DNA from: Flavobacterium saccharophilum
Lineage (GTDB): Bacteria > Bacteroidota > Bacteroidia > Flavobacteriales > Flavobacteriaceae
DNA length: 64,000 bases
Assembly (NCBI RefSeq): GCF_900142735.1
Contig: NZ_FRBY01000004.1
Span: 558,001-622,000 of the forward strand
Direction: 5' to 3'
Made by a program: the position numbers and the translations under genes. Positions 53,205 to 61,100 of the stretch are shown here, one piece after another. The notes under the pieces are model-generated. The model was not told the origin of the DNA, made no database searches, and saw only the letters and a program-made list of their open reading frames with translations. Position 1 is the first letter of the stretch, and every line of letters starts with the position of its first letter.

Positions 53205-54574
53205 TTTGCTGTGCTATTGCAGACATGATTGCTATGGTATTTGGTACCATACTGTTTTTGAATTTTGCAAGTGAAGAGAAGATAGGGTGGAATGCCTTAT
53301 TTCTGAATAAGATGATTCCAATTACAATTTTAAGTTGGCTATTCTCTGTTACTTATTTTCAATTATATAAAGTAAATGTTCTTTTCAGTTTAGAAAGTTT
53401 TTTTCGCAATAGCTGGCGTGCTTTCTTTACGCAAAGAATTTTGTGGCATAGTTACATCTTTATTTTTCAGGATAATGTTTTGTATTTTTTTAGTAGCAGA
53501 GCAAATTTATTTCAAATAAGCTTTTTACTGTTTTATTTTTTATTGTCCCGAATTCTATTTACTGTAGTTATAGGACAAATTAAAGGCTGGGTTTTCAGGC
53601 GTTATACCGTCGCTATATGGGGGTTTAACAAAACCAGTATAGAATTGGCATCTCATTTAGAGAGTAATTCTTTTTTTATTGATTTCCTGGGTATTCTCAA
53701 CGAAAATTCTTCTGCAGAATATACAAACAATAAAGATTTTAGTGAAGCGCTATCGGAAGCAATTGATAACGCTTCTAAAGATAACATCAATGAATTATAC
53801 ATTGTGTCAAAGCCTGATTTTATCTCAGATTTGAATTATTTCTTCGAGCTTGGAGATAAACATTGTATGCGTTTAAAATTTGTTCCTGATTTTTCATCGA
53901 TCTCAAAAAAGCATTTTAATTCCAGCCATTTAAATAATTTCCATGTTATAAAACCACGTTTTGAGCCCTTGCAAAATGCCTACAATCGGTTAATTAAGAG
54001 AATATTTGATATTGTTTTCAGTATGCTTGTTATTATTTTCATTTTGTCCTGGCTTTATCCTTTGATAGCCATACTTATCAAGAGGCAAAGTAAAGGGCCT
54101 GTTTTATTCAAACAAATGCGAACGGGTAAAAAAAATGAACATTTTTGGTGTTACAAATTTCGAAGCATGTATGTAAATATGGGTGATGAAAGTGAACAAG
54201 CAAAAAGAGAAGATTCCCGTATCACGCCAATTGGGAAATTTCTCCGTCGTACGAGTTTAGACGAAATGCCTCAATTTTTTAATGTTCTGATGGGAAAAAT
54301 GAGTATTGTAGGACCACGCCCCCATATGATCAAACATACATCAGACTACAATGGTCATATTAATAATTTTATGGTTCGCCATTTTGTCAAGCCCGGAATT
54401 ACAGGTTTGGCTCAGGTATCGGGACTTAGAGGAGAAACCAAAAAAGTGTCCGACATGAAACGCCGGGTTACTACAGACATACAATATGTACAGGGGTGGA
54501 GTTTAATCACTGATATTAAAATTTGCTTATTAACAGTTATTGTAACCTTGAAAGGAGATAAAAATGCTTTTTAA
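53174..54574 (+). CDS. Polyprenyl glycosylphosphotransferase initiating EPS synthesis (WcaJ/WbaP type)
   Basis: The 466-residue protein has four to five N-terminal transmembrane helices and a CoA-binding-like middle domain (GFNKTSIELASHLESNSFFI). The C-terminal bacterial sugar transferase domain has PVLFKQMRTGKKNEHFWCYKFRSM, in two pieces, RRTSLDEMPQFFNVLMG and MSIVGPRPHM. These place it in the PNPT group that transfers glucose-1-P or galactose-1-P onto undecaprenyl phosphate. It is the first enzyme of the pathway but the second-to-last gene of the operon. It overlaps the VanZ-like gene. Confidence 0.94.
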   Translation: MRNRHKFTFIICCAIADMIAMVFGTILFLNFASEEKIGWNALFLNKMIPITILSWLFSVTYFQLYKVNVLFSLESFFRNSWRAFFTQRILWHSYIFIFQDNVLYFFSSRANLFQISFLLFYFLLSRILFTVVIGQIKGWVFRRYTVAIWGFNKTSIELASHLESNSFFIDFLGILNENSSAEYTNNKDFSEALSEAIDNASKDNINELYIVSKPDFISDLNYFFELGDKHCMRLKFVPDFSSISKKHFNSSHLNNFHVIKPRFEPLQNAYNRLIKRIFDIVFSMLVIIFILSWLYPLIAILIKRQSKGPVLFKQMRTGKKNEHFWCYKFRSMYVNMGDESEQAKREDSRITPIGKFLRRTSLDEMPQFFNVLMGKMSIVGPRPHMIKHTSDYNGHINNFMVRHFVKPGITGLAQVSGLRGETKKVSDMKRRVTTDIQYVQGWSLITDIKICLLTVIVTLKGDKNAF

Positions 54575-54592
54575 CTAAAAAAAATAGAAATT

Positions 54593-54793
54593 ATGGATAT
54601 TACAAATTACTTTGTTGGTTTACTTACAGGAGTTTCTGTAACAACCTTTTTTATTGGAAAAGAATGGTATAAATATTATACGAAATACACTATTCAACAA
54701 AAACAGTTGGATCGTGTTTTGAAACTGAATGATAAAATTAAAAAAATTAAAAATTTGGGTTCGACAGGAACTTCGAACCTTAATGTTGGTTAG
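54593..54793 (+). CDS. Small single-pass membrane protein
   Basis: The 66-residue protein has one N-terminal transmembrane helix (YFVGLLTGVSVTTFFIG), followed by a basic, lysine-rich coiled-coil-like stretch (KQLDRVLKLNDKIKKIKNLG). It starts 18 bp after the initiating transferase gene in a good A-rich context, and no other ORF fits, so it is probably a real last gene of the EPS operon. I do not recognise a family. The topology would suit a small accessory subunit of the transferase or Wzc. Confidence 0.65.
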   Translation: MDITNYFVGLLTGVSVTTFFIGKEWYKYYTKYTIQQKQLDRVLKLNDKIKKIKNLGSTGTSNLNVG

Positions 54794-55101
54794 TATGATT
54801 TTCGCAGTCTGTTTTTTCAAGAATGTTTGTACAAAGTTCAACCCTAATAAGTTATATTTTTTTGTGAAGTGAAATAGTATTGGCTTTTTTAATTTTTTTT
54901 AAATTAATGATAGTTTGCAGTCAAAAGTTCCGCAGAATTTATAATTGACCTTGAAAATAATTTTTCCTTTGTTCTAAATATGTCTTTAAATTACCTTGAA
55001 ATATAAAAAAGAGCATCCTTTTTACATTTCAAGGTAATTTTCTGTGATTGTGTAATTAGGATGTAAATTATTATAAGAAAGACAAATATCAATTCATAAA
55101 G
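54794..55101. other. Intergenic region at the end of the EPS operon
   Basis: About 308 bp. No T-tailed terminator is obvious after the last EPS gene. The main feature is the 15-bp inverted repeat at 54988-55040 listed separately. Confidence 0.4.
54988..55040. repeat. Long inverted repeat (15-bp perfect arms) downstream of the EPS operon
   Basis: AAATTACCTTGAAAT (54988-55002) and ATTTCAAGGTAATTT (55026-55040) are perfect inverted copies. Inside, AAAAAG and CTTTTT extend the pairing after a 2-3 nt bulge. No T-tract follows on either strand, so it is either a non-canonical terminator, an RNA-stability hairpin, or part of a dispersed repeat. Confidence 0.7.
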
Positions 55102-55533
55102 ATGATAAAAAAAAGAGTTTTAGTTCGGGATAATAAAGGCGTTTTTTTAAGAATGTTTAAAAGAAAGTTTAAAGATGAATTTGAATTTTCTGAGGATTCT
55201 TTTTTACTGCAAAATGAAGACAAACTGAATAAATTTGATTATTCGGTATTTGTAGTATATGACTATTCAGAGCTAGTAGAATTTTTCGAATTAGATAGTG
55301 TTAGAACAAATTTTACGGTTTGCTTATTTAGTAAACATCTTTATAATAGTTTATCATTGATAGAAGAAATTAAAGACTTAATTTTGATAGATGCCTCAAA
55401 AAATAAGACAGAACTTTTTGAAGATTTGAAATTGTATTTTAAAAAATCTTCAGGATCTGTAAAAATCGTAAACTTTGAGATACCTAAAATGAAGCTGGAT
55501 ATACTTCAAAAAGCATTGTTTTATTTAACATAA
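55102..55533 (+). CDS. Uncharacterised protein, receiver-like alpha/beta pattern
   Basis: I do not recognise the family. The 143-residue protein alternates strands and helices (KKRVLVRDNKGVFLRMF, YSVFVVYDYSELVEFF, FTVCLFSKHLYNSL, KDLILIDASKNKTELFE), much like a response-regulator receiver domain. However, the usual acidic pocket, phospho-acceptor Asp and Lys are not in the right places. It could be a pseudo-receiver of the kind found near surface-polysaccharide loci in Bacteroidota. It has its own terminator at 55722-55756 and is separated from the EPS operon by the long inverted repeat. Confidence 0.65.
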   Translation: MIKKRVLVRDNKGVFLRMFKRKFKDEFEFSEDSFLLQNEDKLNKFDYSVFVVYDYSELVEFFELDSVRTNFTVCLFSKHLYNSLSLIEEIKDLILIDASKNKTELFEDLKLYFKKSSGSVKIVNFEIPKMKLDILQKALFYLT

Positions 55534-55982
55534 TTTAACTGTCGATAATCATTCTTTAAAATTTAGAATGCTCTTGAAGTGATTTATACCTGAGCTAAGA
55601 CTAAAGCATATGTTTTTTAAAATCATTTTTCTAAAATGGAGGAAAAAAACAAGACGTTTTTATAACCTCAAGCACTGATAAAAAATCAAAATTTTAAGAT
55701 CAATCATAAAAATTGAAATGCAAAAAAAATCTATTAGAAATAATAGATTTTTTTTTGATTATACTAAAAAGATCTAGATAGAATACAAGTAGAGCTTCCA
55801 ACTTTTTTTAATGTTGTAATAGATTGTTTCCCTACTCTGATACCAATATAAATAAGTATAGTACCTTTTATAATATCATTAAGCCCGGGTATTCGATCAG
55901 TTTAGAATCCCAGCTACTCACGGAGTATATCACTCCATTTTTAACTCTTTTGTTTGTAGTTGCTATGCTTTATTTTGTTCTG
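55534..55982. other. Intergenic region between the receiver-like gene and mnmE
   Basis: 449 bp, AT-rich. It contains the strong hairpin at 55722-55756. A TTG-started frame runs from 55824 over the end of mnmE, but I do not accept it as a gene. Confidence 0.4.
55722..55756. terminator. Bidirectional terminator
   Basis: An A-run plus TCTATTA pairs with TAATAGA plus a T-run (55722-55736 with 55741-55755) around loop GAAA. The A and T runs on both sides make it able to end the plus-strand 55102 gene and the minus-strand mnmE transcript. Confidence 0.75.
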
Positions 55983-57371
55983 CTATTTTCCAATACAGAA
56001 ATTAGCAAAAATATTTCCAAGTAGTTCGTCATTAGAAACCTGACCGGTAATCAACCCAAATTGATATAAAGCTTCACGAATATCAAGTGCAATTAAGTCG
56101 CTTGAAAGATTGGTTTCAAGACCAAATTTTACTTTTTGTATTTCATCTAAAGCTTTTAGTAAAGAATCATAATGTCTTGTATTAGTTACAATTGTTTCAT
56201 TATTTCTTAAAGCTCCTGTATTAACAAAAGAAAGCAACTGATTCTTTAATTCATCAACACCAATATTTTCTTTTGCGGAAAGCATTAAGATTTCAGGAAT
56301 ATCAGATTTTAAGTTTTCAATTTCAATTTCAGATAATTTATCTGATTTATTTCCTATAACAACTAATGGTTTTAGAGGAAATTGATTTTTGATTTTTTCG
56401 AGTTCTATTTTCAATTTCAAACCTGAAACCTTAAACTCTGAGCTATCAAACAAAAAGATCACCACCTGTGCCTGTTCTATTTTTTCAAAAGTTTTTTTGA
56501 TTCCGATACTTTCTACGACATCTTTAGTTTCGCGGATTCCTGCTGTATCTATAAATCTAAAGCCGATTCCGCCAATTACTAATTCATCTTCAATAGTATC
56601 TCTTGTTGTTCCCGCAATGTCTGAGACAATAGCGCGCTCTTCATTTAATAAAGCATTTAACAAAGTCGATTTACCCACATTTGGCTCTCCAACAATCGCA
56701 ACCGGAATACCATTTTTAATAACATTTCCAACAGCAAACGAGTCGATTAAACGTTTCAAAACAAATTCGATTCGGTTTAATAATTCGTGAAATTGTGTTC
56801 GGTCTGCAAATTCAACATCTTCTTCTGCAAAATCTAATTCCAGTTCAATTAGAGAGGCGAAATTCAAAAGTTCTTCACGTAGTTTGGCAATTTCATTACT
56901 AAAACCACCACGCATTTGTTGCATGGCAATTTGATGTGAAGCTTCATTGTCAGATGAAATCAAATCTGCTACGGCTTCTGCCTGTGATAAATCCAGCTTT
57001 CCATTTAAAAAAGCTCTTAAAGTAAACTCTCCTGCATCAGCCATTCTACAGCCTTTTCTCAATAATAACTGAATAATTTGCTGCTGAATATAAGTTGATC
57101 CATGACAAGAGATTTCGATAGTATCTTCACCTGTATAAGAGTTCGGTCCTTTAAAAACAGAAACCAACACTTCATCTAATGTTTTTGAATCATCTATTAT
57201 ATGACCTAAATGCAAAGTATGCGTTTTCTGCTTGGTTAAATCTTTGTTTTTGATGGATTTAAAAACCGAATTTCCAATAGTGATAGCCTCTGAACCTGAA
57301 ATACGAATGATAGCAATAGCACCTGCTCCCGATGGAGTAGCCAATGCAACTATAGAATCTTGATTTATCAT
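55983..57371 (-). CDS. mnmE: tRNA uridine-5-carboxymethylaminomethyl modification GTPase
   Basis: I use the ATG at 57371, since a -7 box lies just in front of it and the frame further upstream is not conserved; this gives 462 residues. The N-terminal THF-binding domain starts with DSIVALATPSGAGAIAIIRISG. The helical domain carries an inserted GTPase: G1 GEPNVGKSTLLNALL, G2/G3 DIAGTTRD and DTAGIRET, G4 NKSD. The C-terminus is FCIGK, with the invariant Cys of CxGK. With MnmG it modifies U34 of tRNAs. It is convergent with the 55102 gene. Confidence 0.96.
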   Translation of the reverse strand: MINQDSIVALATPSGAGAIAIIRISGSEAITIGNSVFKSIKNKDLTKQKTHTLHLGHIIDDSKTLDEVLVSVFKGPNSYTGEDTIEISCHGSTYIQQQIIQLLLRKGCRMADAGEFTLRAFLNGKLDLSQAEAVADLISSDNEASHQIAMQQMRGGFSNEIAKLREELLNFASLIELELDFAEEDVEFADRTQFHELLNRIEFVLKRLIDSFAVGNVIKNGIPVAIVGEPNVGKSTLLNALLNEERAIVSDIAGTTRDTIEDELVIGGIGFRFIDTAGIRETKDVVESIGIKKTFEKIEQAQVVIFLFDSSEFKVSGLKLKIELEKIKNQFPLKPLVVIGNKSDKLSEIEIENLKSDIPEILMLSAKENIGVDELKNQLLSFVNTGALRNNETIVTNTRHYDSLLKALDEIQKVKFGLETNLSSDLIALDIREALYQFGLITGQVSNDELLGNIFANFCIGK

Positions 57372-57375
57372 GGTG

Positions 57376-57383
57376 CAAAGGTA
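57376..57383 (-). promoter_or_regulatory. -7 element of mnmE, 4 bp from the start codon
   Basis: Read on the minus strand the box is TACCTTTG, a perfect TAnnTTTG. Only 4 bp separate it from the ATG at 57371, so the transcript should be leaderless. A -33 TTG at normal spacing was not found. Confidence 0.55.
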
Positions 57384-57496
57384 TAAAAAAAGGCACAAAG
57401 TTCCGAAGGAGAAGTCCGGGAGTATATCTTGTTTTTAGTTTTTTTAATTGGTATTTTAAGAAATCATTAAATGTTAAATTACTGATAATTATCAGG

Positions 57497-57525
57497 TTGT
57501 TTTGTTTTTAGAATGATTAAATTTG
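57497..57525 (+). promoter_or_regulatory. Promoter of the universal stress protein gene
   Basis: TTG (57497-57499), 18-bp spacer, TAAATTTG (57518-57525): full match to the Bacteroidota consensus, 28 bp before the ATG. Confidence 0.75.
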
Positions 57526-57553
57526 AGAAAACAATACTTTAATCCTAAGCAAA

Positions 57554-58387
57554 ATGAAAAAGATATTATTTCCCACAGATTTTTCGGAAGCAGCTACTAA
57601 TGCATTTGTTCATGCGTTAGAATTTGCAAAAATTGTCAATGCCGAACTGGTTTTGTTGCACACATTTGAGATTCCGGTTTATGATAGTCAATTTTTTCCA
57701 GAAAATTATGCAGCGATTTACAGTTCCATAGAATTAGCTAAATTTGAGATGTTTAAGGATGAAATTCCTAAACTTAGAACTATTGCTATCGAACGAAACT
57801 TAGAGGATATAGTGATAAAACATCGTTTGATGGATGGAGATTTAATTTATAATTTAAAAAATGCCGTCGAGGAGGATAAGATTGATTTTGTTATTATGGG
57901 AACTTCGGGCGTTTCAGACTGGACTAAATTTTTTACGGGATCAAATACAAACTCAGTAATTTCTGAAGTTAAAGTTCCGGTTCTATGCATTCCTGTTACT
58001 GCAAAATTTCACAAAATAAAAATTATTGGTTTTACTACCCGTTATCGTGAAAAAGACAAAACAGAACTTCGTAAAGTGATTGAAATTGCCAATAAAACAA
58101 ATGCTAAAGTAAAATGTTTATATGTTAAAACTTCTAATTCAGATGTTTCAAGCGCCACAATTAAAGAATGGGAAAATGAATTCAAGGGCGATCATGTTGA
58201 GTTTTTAGTATTGCCAAGCGATGAAGTTAAGGAAACTATTCTTGATTTTATTCTTTACAAAGACATTGATATTCTAACCACAATTACACATAAAAGATCT
58301 TTCTTTGAGAGTATCTTTGAATCTAGTTTTACTAAAAAAATTGCCAAAGAAGTTTCTGTTCCGGTTTTAGTAATGCATGAAACTTAA
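57554..58387 (+). CDS. Universal stress protein (tandem UspA domains)
   Basis: The 277-residue protein has two Usp domains. The first (1-145) has ILFPTDFSEAATNAF and a complete ATP-binding loop of the G-x2-G-x9-G-S type in MGTSGVSDWTKFFTGSN. The second (about 155-277) keeps the fold (KIIGFTTRYREKDKTEL, VPVLVMHET) but has no clear glycine loop, so only the first half is expected to bind ATP. These tandem Usp proteins are common in Bacteroidota and respond to starvation or energy stress. It has its own promoter and stands alone. Confidence 0.92.
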   Translation: MKKILFPTDFSEAATNAFVHALEFAKIVNAELVLLHTFEIPVYDSQFFPENYAAIYSSIELAKFEMFKDEIPKLRTIAIERNLEDIVIKHRLMDGDLIYNLKNAVEEDKIDFVIMGTSGVSDWTKFFTGSNTNSVISEVKVPVLCIPVTAKFHKIKIIGFTTRYREKDKTELRKVIEIANKTNAKVKCLYVKTSNSDVSSATIKEWENEFKGDHVEFLVLPSDEVKETILDFILYKDIDILTTITHKRSFFESIFESSFTKKIAKEVSVPVLVMHET

Positions 58388-58405
58388 AATTCGAATTTTT
58401 TAAGA

Positions 58406-58434
58406 TTGATTTTATGATGCAAAACTTATATTTG
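58406..58434 (+). promoter_or_regulatory. Promoter of the MutS-like gene
   Basis: TTG (58406-58408), 18-bp spacer, TATATTTG (58427-58434): an exact consensus match, 20 bp upstream of the ATG. Confidence 0.75.
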
Positions 58435-58454
58435 TATTTCATCAAATCAATACA

Positions 58455-60227
58455 ATGAATTCATATCAAAATAAGGTTACACATTATTCAGAACTTTTTA
58501 GTAAAATCAATAAAAGATATAATAGCATAAGTTTACTGCGTTTATTAAGTGTTTTTCTGTGTTTGTTTCTGTTGTTTTATTACATCAAAACCGATGAAAC
58601 GCTGTACGTAGTTTTCGCTTTTCTATCTTTTGTTGGTTTTCTTTTTTTAATGAGAATCCATTCTAAATTATCGTTTCAAAAACAACTTACCACAGCGCTT
58701 TTAAAAATCAATCAAAATGAAATTGCTTATCTGAAAAGAGAAAAGATTCCTTTTGAAAACGGAATTGAATTCAATGATTTCCATCATCCTTATGCTTACG
58801 ATCTGGATATTTTTGGCGAACATTCTTTGTTTCAAAATTTGAATAGAACTGCTACTTATATTGGTAAAAAGACGTTAGCGAACGAATTGTTGACACAACT
58901 TCCAAATGAAGTAATTCTTGAAAATCAGGAAGCAATAGAGGAACTGAAATCTAAAATCGATTGGAGACACGATTTTCAGGCATTGGCTACAATTAGTAAT
59001 GATTCAAAAGCTTCTTATGATTCTTTATTATATTGGAATTCATTTAAAAATAATACTTTACCTAAAGCTTTAGTTGTACTTTCTTTTGCTCTTCCAACTT
59101 TGTTTTTTGGAGTTTTAGCGAATTATTTTATTACATCGAAAACTATTTTATTATCCTATCTGAGTTATATTTTTATTGCCAATTTGATGGTCGTGGGAAG
59201 ATCATTGAAAAGAATTCAGTCCGAAATTGCGAAGGCAGATAACGTTGATAAAATTATAAAGCAATACAGTTTATTGGTTCAGAAAATTGAAAGTGAAACT
59301 TTTCAATCAAAGAAATTAAAAGAATTACAGCAGCAGCTTATTTTTAAAAATGCCACGGCGAGTGTACATTTGAAACAATTGTCGGAGTTGTTTTCGAGAA
59401 TGGATACGATTAGTAATTTAGTAGCTGCGACGTTATTTAACGGAACTTTTTTATTTAACCTTCACGTTTTAAAAGCACTTTTAAAATGGAAAGAAAATTA
59501 TTCTGAAGAGTTTGAAAAATGGATTTCTATTATTGGAGAATTTGAAGCTTTAAACAGCTTGGCAAATTTGGCCTATAATAATCAGGATTTTGTTTTTCCT
59601 GAAATCAATTCAGAATATAAAATTGGATTCAAAAATCTAAGTCATCCACTATTGAATCCGGCAACGAGAGTAGGGAATGATGCTCACTTTTATCCTGAAT
59701 CATTTATGATTTTGACAGGTTCTAATATGTCAGGAAAAAGTACTTTTTTAAGAAGTCTGGGAGTGAATATGGTTTTAGGTGGAATAGGTTCAGTAGTTTG
59801 TGCGTCAGAAGCTAATATACATCCACTTCCAGTTTTAGTTTCAATGCGATTATCTGATTCTCTAGCCGATAGCGAATCGTATTTCTTTGCTGAGATTAAG
59901 CGTTTAAAGCAAATTATGGATGCCTTAGAAGAGAAACCGGCCTTTGTTTTATTAGATGAAATTTTAAGAGGAACCAATTCTGATGATAAACGAAATGGAA
60001 CGATTGAAGTAGTGAAAAAGATCATCGGTAAAAATGCAATTGGTGCTATTGCAACACACGATATTGAAGTTTGTCTAACAACAAATGAATATCCGGATAT
60101 TTTAACCAATCAATGTTTTGAGGTAGAAATTAAAAATAATGAATTGCATTTTGATTACAAACTTCGTAATGGAATTTGTAAAAACAAAAGTGCTACATTT
60201 TTGATGCAGAAAATGGGAGTTATTTAG
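58455..60227 (+). CDS. MutS-family ATPase with N-terminal membrane segments
   Basis: The 590-residue protein is not a classical MutS. The N-terminus has two hydrophobic helices (LSVFLCLFLLFYYI, VVFAFLSFVGFLFLMRI) and a second pair at about 205-255 (LVVLSFALPTLFFGVL, LSYLSYIFIANLMVV). A lever/clamp-like helical part and then a MutS ATPase follow: Walker A ILTGSNMSGKSTFLRSLG (about 418-435), signature SDSLADSESYFFAEI, Walker B FVLLDEILRGTNSDDK and ATHDIE. No mismatch-recognition domain (Phe-X-Glu) is present. Such proteins are widespread in Bacteroidota and of unknown role; a membrane-linked DNA or RNA remodelling function is a guess. Confidence 0.9.
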   Translation: MNSYQNKVTHYSELFSKINKRYNSISLLRLLSVFLCLFLLFYYIKTDETLYVVFAFLSFVGFLFLMRIHSKLSFQKQLTTALLKINQNEIAYLKREKIPFENGIEFNDFHHPYAYDLDIFGEHSLFQNLNRTATYIGKKTLANELLTQLPNEVILENQEAIEELKSKIDWRHDFQALATISNDSKASYDSLLYWNSFKNNTLPKALVVLSFALPTLFFGVLANYFITSKTILLSYLSYIFIANLMVVGRSLKRIQSEIAKADNVDKIIKQYSLLVQKIESETFQSKKLKELQQQLIFKNATASVHLKQLSELFSRMDTISNLVAATLFNGTFLFNLHVLKALLKWKENYSEEFEKWISIIGEFEALNSLANLAYNNQDFVFPEINSEYKIGFKNLSHPLLNPATRVGNDAHFYPESFMILTGSNMSGKSTFLRSLGVNMVLGGIGSVVCASEANIHPLPVLVSMRLSDSLADSESYFFAEIKRLKQIMDALEEKPAFVLLDEILRGTNSDDKRNGTIEVVKKIIGKNAIGAIATHDIEVCLTTNEYPDILTNQCFEVEIKNNELHFDYKLRNGICKNKSATFLMQKMGVI

Positions 60228-60447
60228 GATTTTAGAAAATAGAAAATAGAGAATAGATAATAGAATATAGAGAATAGATAATAGATTTGCCTTTGTGGAT
60301 AATTTGCGTTTAGTTTTTCTTTTTTAGAAATGAAAAACTAAACGCAAATTATAACTCTTCTACTTAGCGCAGAGTAAAAAACTGTTCAAAAATCAAAATC
60401 TACATTCTGTGTTCTATTCTCTATATTATATTATCTAAAATCTAAAA
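60228..60447. repeat. Palindromic intergenic element between the MutS-like and DsbA-like genes
   Basis: The 220-bp convergent spacer is built from nested repeats. The left end (60228-60284) has two 16-bp direct copies of AGAGAATAGATAATAG at 60248-60263 and 60269-60284. The right end (60411-60442) is an imperfect inverted copy of the left end. Inside are 18-bp perfect inverted arms (60301-60318 and 60333-60350, AATTTGCGTTTAG with a T tail). The inner hairpin may serve as a two-way terminator. Confidence 0.7.
60301..60350. terminator. 18-bp perfect hairpin, likely bidirectional terminator
   Basis: Arms 60301-60318 and 60333-60350 are exact reverse complements around a 14-nt loop; the T-run of the left arm and A-run of the right arm sit at the loop side. 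It lies between the two convergent genes. It may act as a terminator or be the core of the surrounding repeat. Confidence 0.55.
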
Positions 60448-61077
60448 TTATTTCTGTACTTCTTTAATAGTATTCACAAATGCCTCTACCGGCTGAGCAC
60501 CAGAAACAGCATATTTTCGATCAAAAACAAAAAATGGAACACCCTGCACACCAATTTCTTGAGCTTCTTTAATATCACCCTTTACATCACTTAAATAAAG
60601 GTTTTCATTTTCTAGGACTTTCTTTACTTCATTAGAATCTAATCCAACCAAGATTCCCAGTTCAATTAAAGTTTGAGCGTCATTTAGATCTTTTCCATCA
60701 GTGAAATAAGCTTTAAAGAAAATCTCTTCCATTTCATCGCCTAGTTTTTTAGCTTTCGCCAAATGGATAATACGATGTGCTGTTAGTGAATTCGAAATAA
60801 TAGCTTTGTCAAAATGATAGTCCAGACCAACGCTTTTTGCGCGTTCTACTACACCTTTATGCATTTCTATAGATTGCTCAACTGAAATGCCTTTTCGTTC
60901 GGCTAAAAAAGTATAAACGTCTTTTCCGGATTGCGGTTCAATAGTTGGATCAAGTTGAAAGCTTTTCCACTCAATTTCAAAATCATTTCCAGGAAACTCC
61001 TCTAAAGCGGTTTCCAATTGTCTTTTTCCGATATAACAAAACGGACACATGATGTCCGACCAAATTTCTATTTTCAT
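60448..61077 (-). CDS. DsbA-family thioredoxin-fold oxidoreductase (FrnE-like)
   Basis: The 209-residue protein starts with IEIWSDIMCPFCYIGKRQLE; C11-P-F-C14 is the redox pair and there is no signal peptide, so it is cytosolic. The helical insert and the GVQGVPFFVFDRKYAVSG cis-Pro loop match the FrnE/HCCA-isomerase branch of DSBA-like enzymes. Substrates range from protein disulfides to polyketide intermediates in FrnE-type proteins, but nothing here ties it to the distant NRPS-PKS genes. A -7 box is only 4 bp upstream of the ATG, predicting a leaderless mRNA. Confidence 0.9.
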   Translation of the reverse strand: MKIEIWSDIMCPFCYIGKRQLETALEEFPGNDFEIEWKSFQLDPTIEPQSGKDVYTFLAERKGISVEQSIEMHKGVVERAKSVGLDYHFDKAIISNSLTAHRIIHLAKAKKLGDEMEEIFFKAYFTDGKDLNDAQTLIELGILVGLDSNEVKKVLENENLYLSDVKGDIKEAQEIGVQGVPFFVFDRKYAVSGAQPVEAFVNTIKEVQK

Positions 61078-61081
61078 AATA

Positions 61082-61089
61082 CAAAGTTA
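61082..61089 (-). promoter_or_regulatory. -7 element of the DsbA-like gene, 4 bp from the start codon
   Basis: On the minus strand the box is TAACTTTG, an exact TAnnTTTG. No -33 TTG was found at 17-23 bp. The short distance predicts a leaderless transcript. Confidence 0.5.
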
Positions 61090-61100
61090 TAAAAATTGTT

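Noticed and set aside
55880..55925. Stretch resembling a tRNA 3' end (GAATCCCAGCTACTCA)
   Set aside because: No acceptor, D or anticodon stems can be built upstream and the T-stem does not pair. It looks like a chance match.
55824..56024. 66-residue hydrophobic ORF over the 3' end of mnmE
   Set aside because: It has a TTG start with no promoter or A-rich context and overlaps the conserved C-terminal codons of mnmE on the other strand. The first part contains no recognisable domain.
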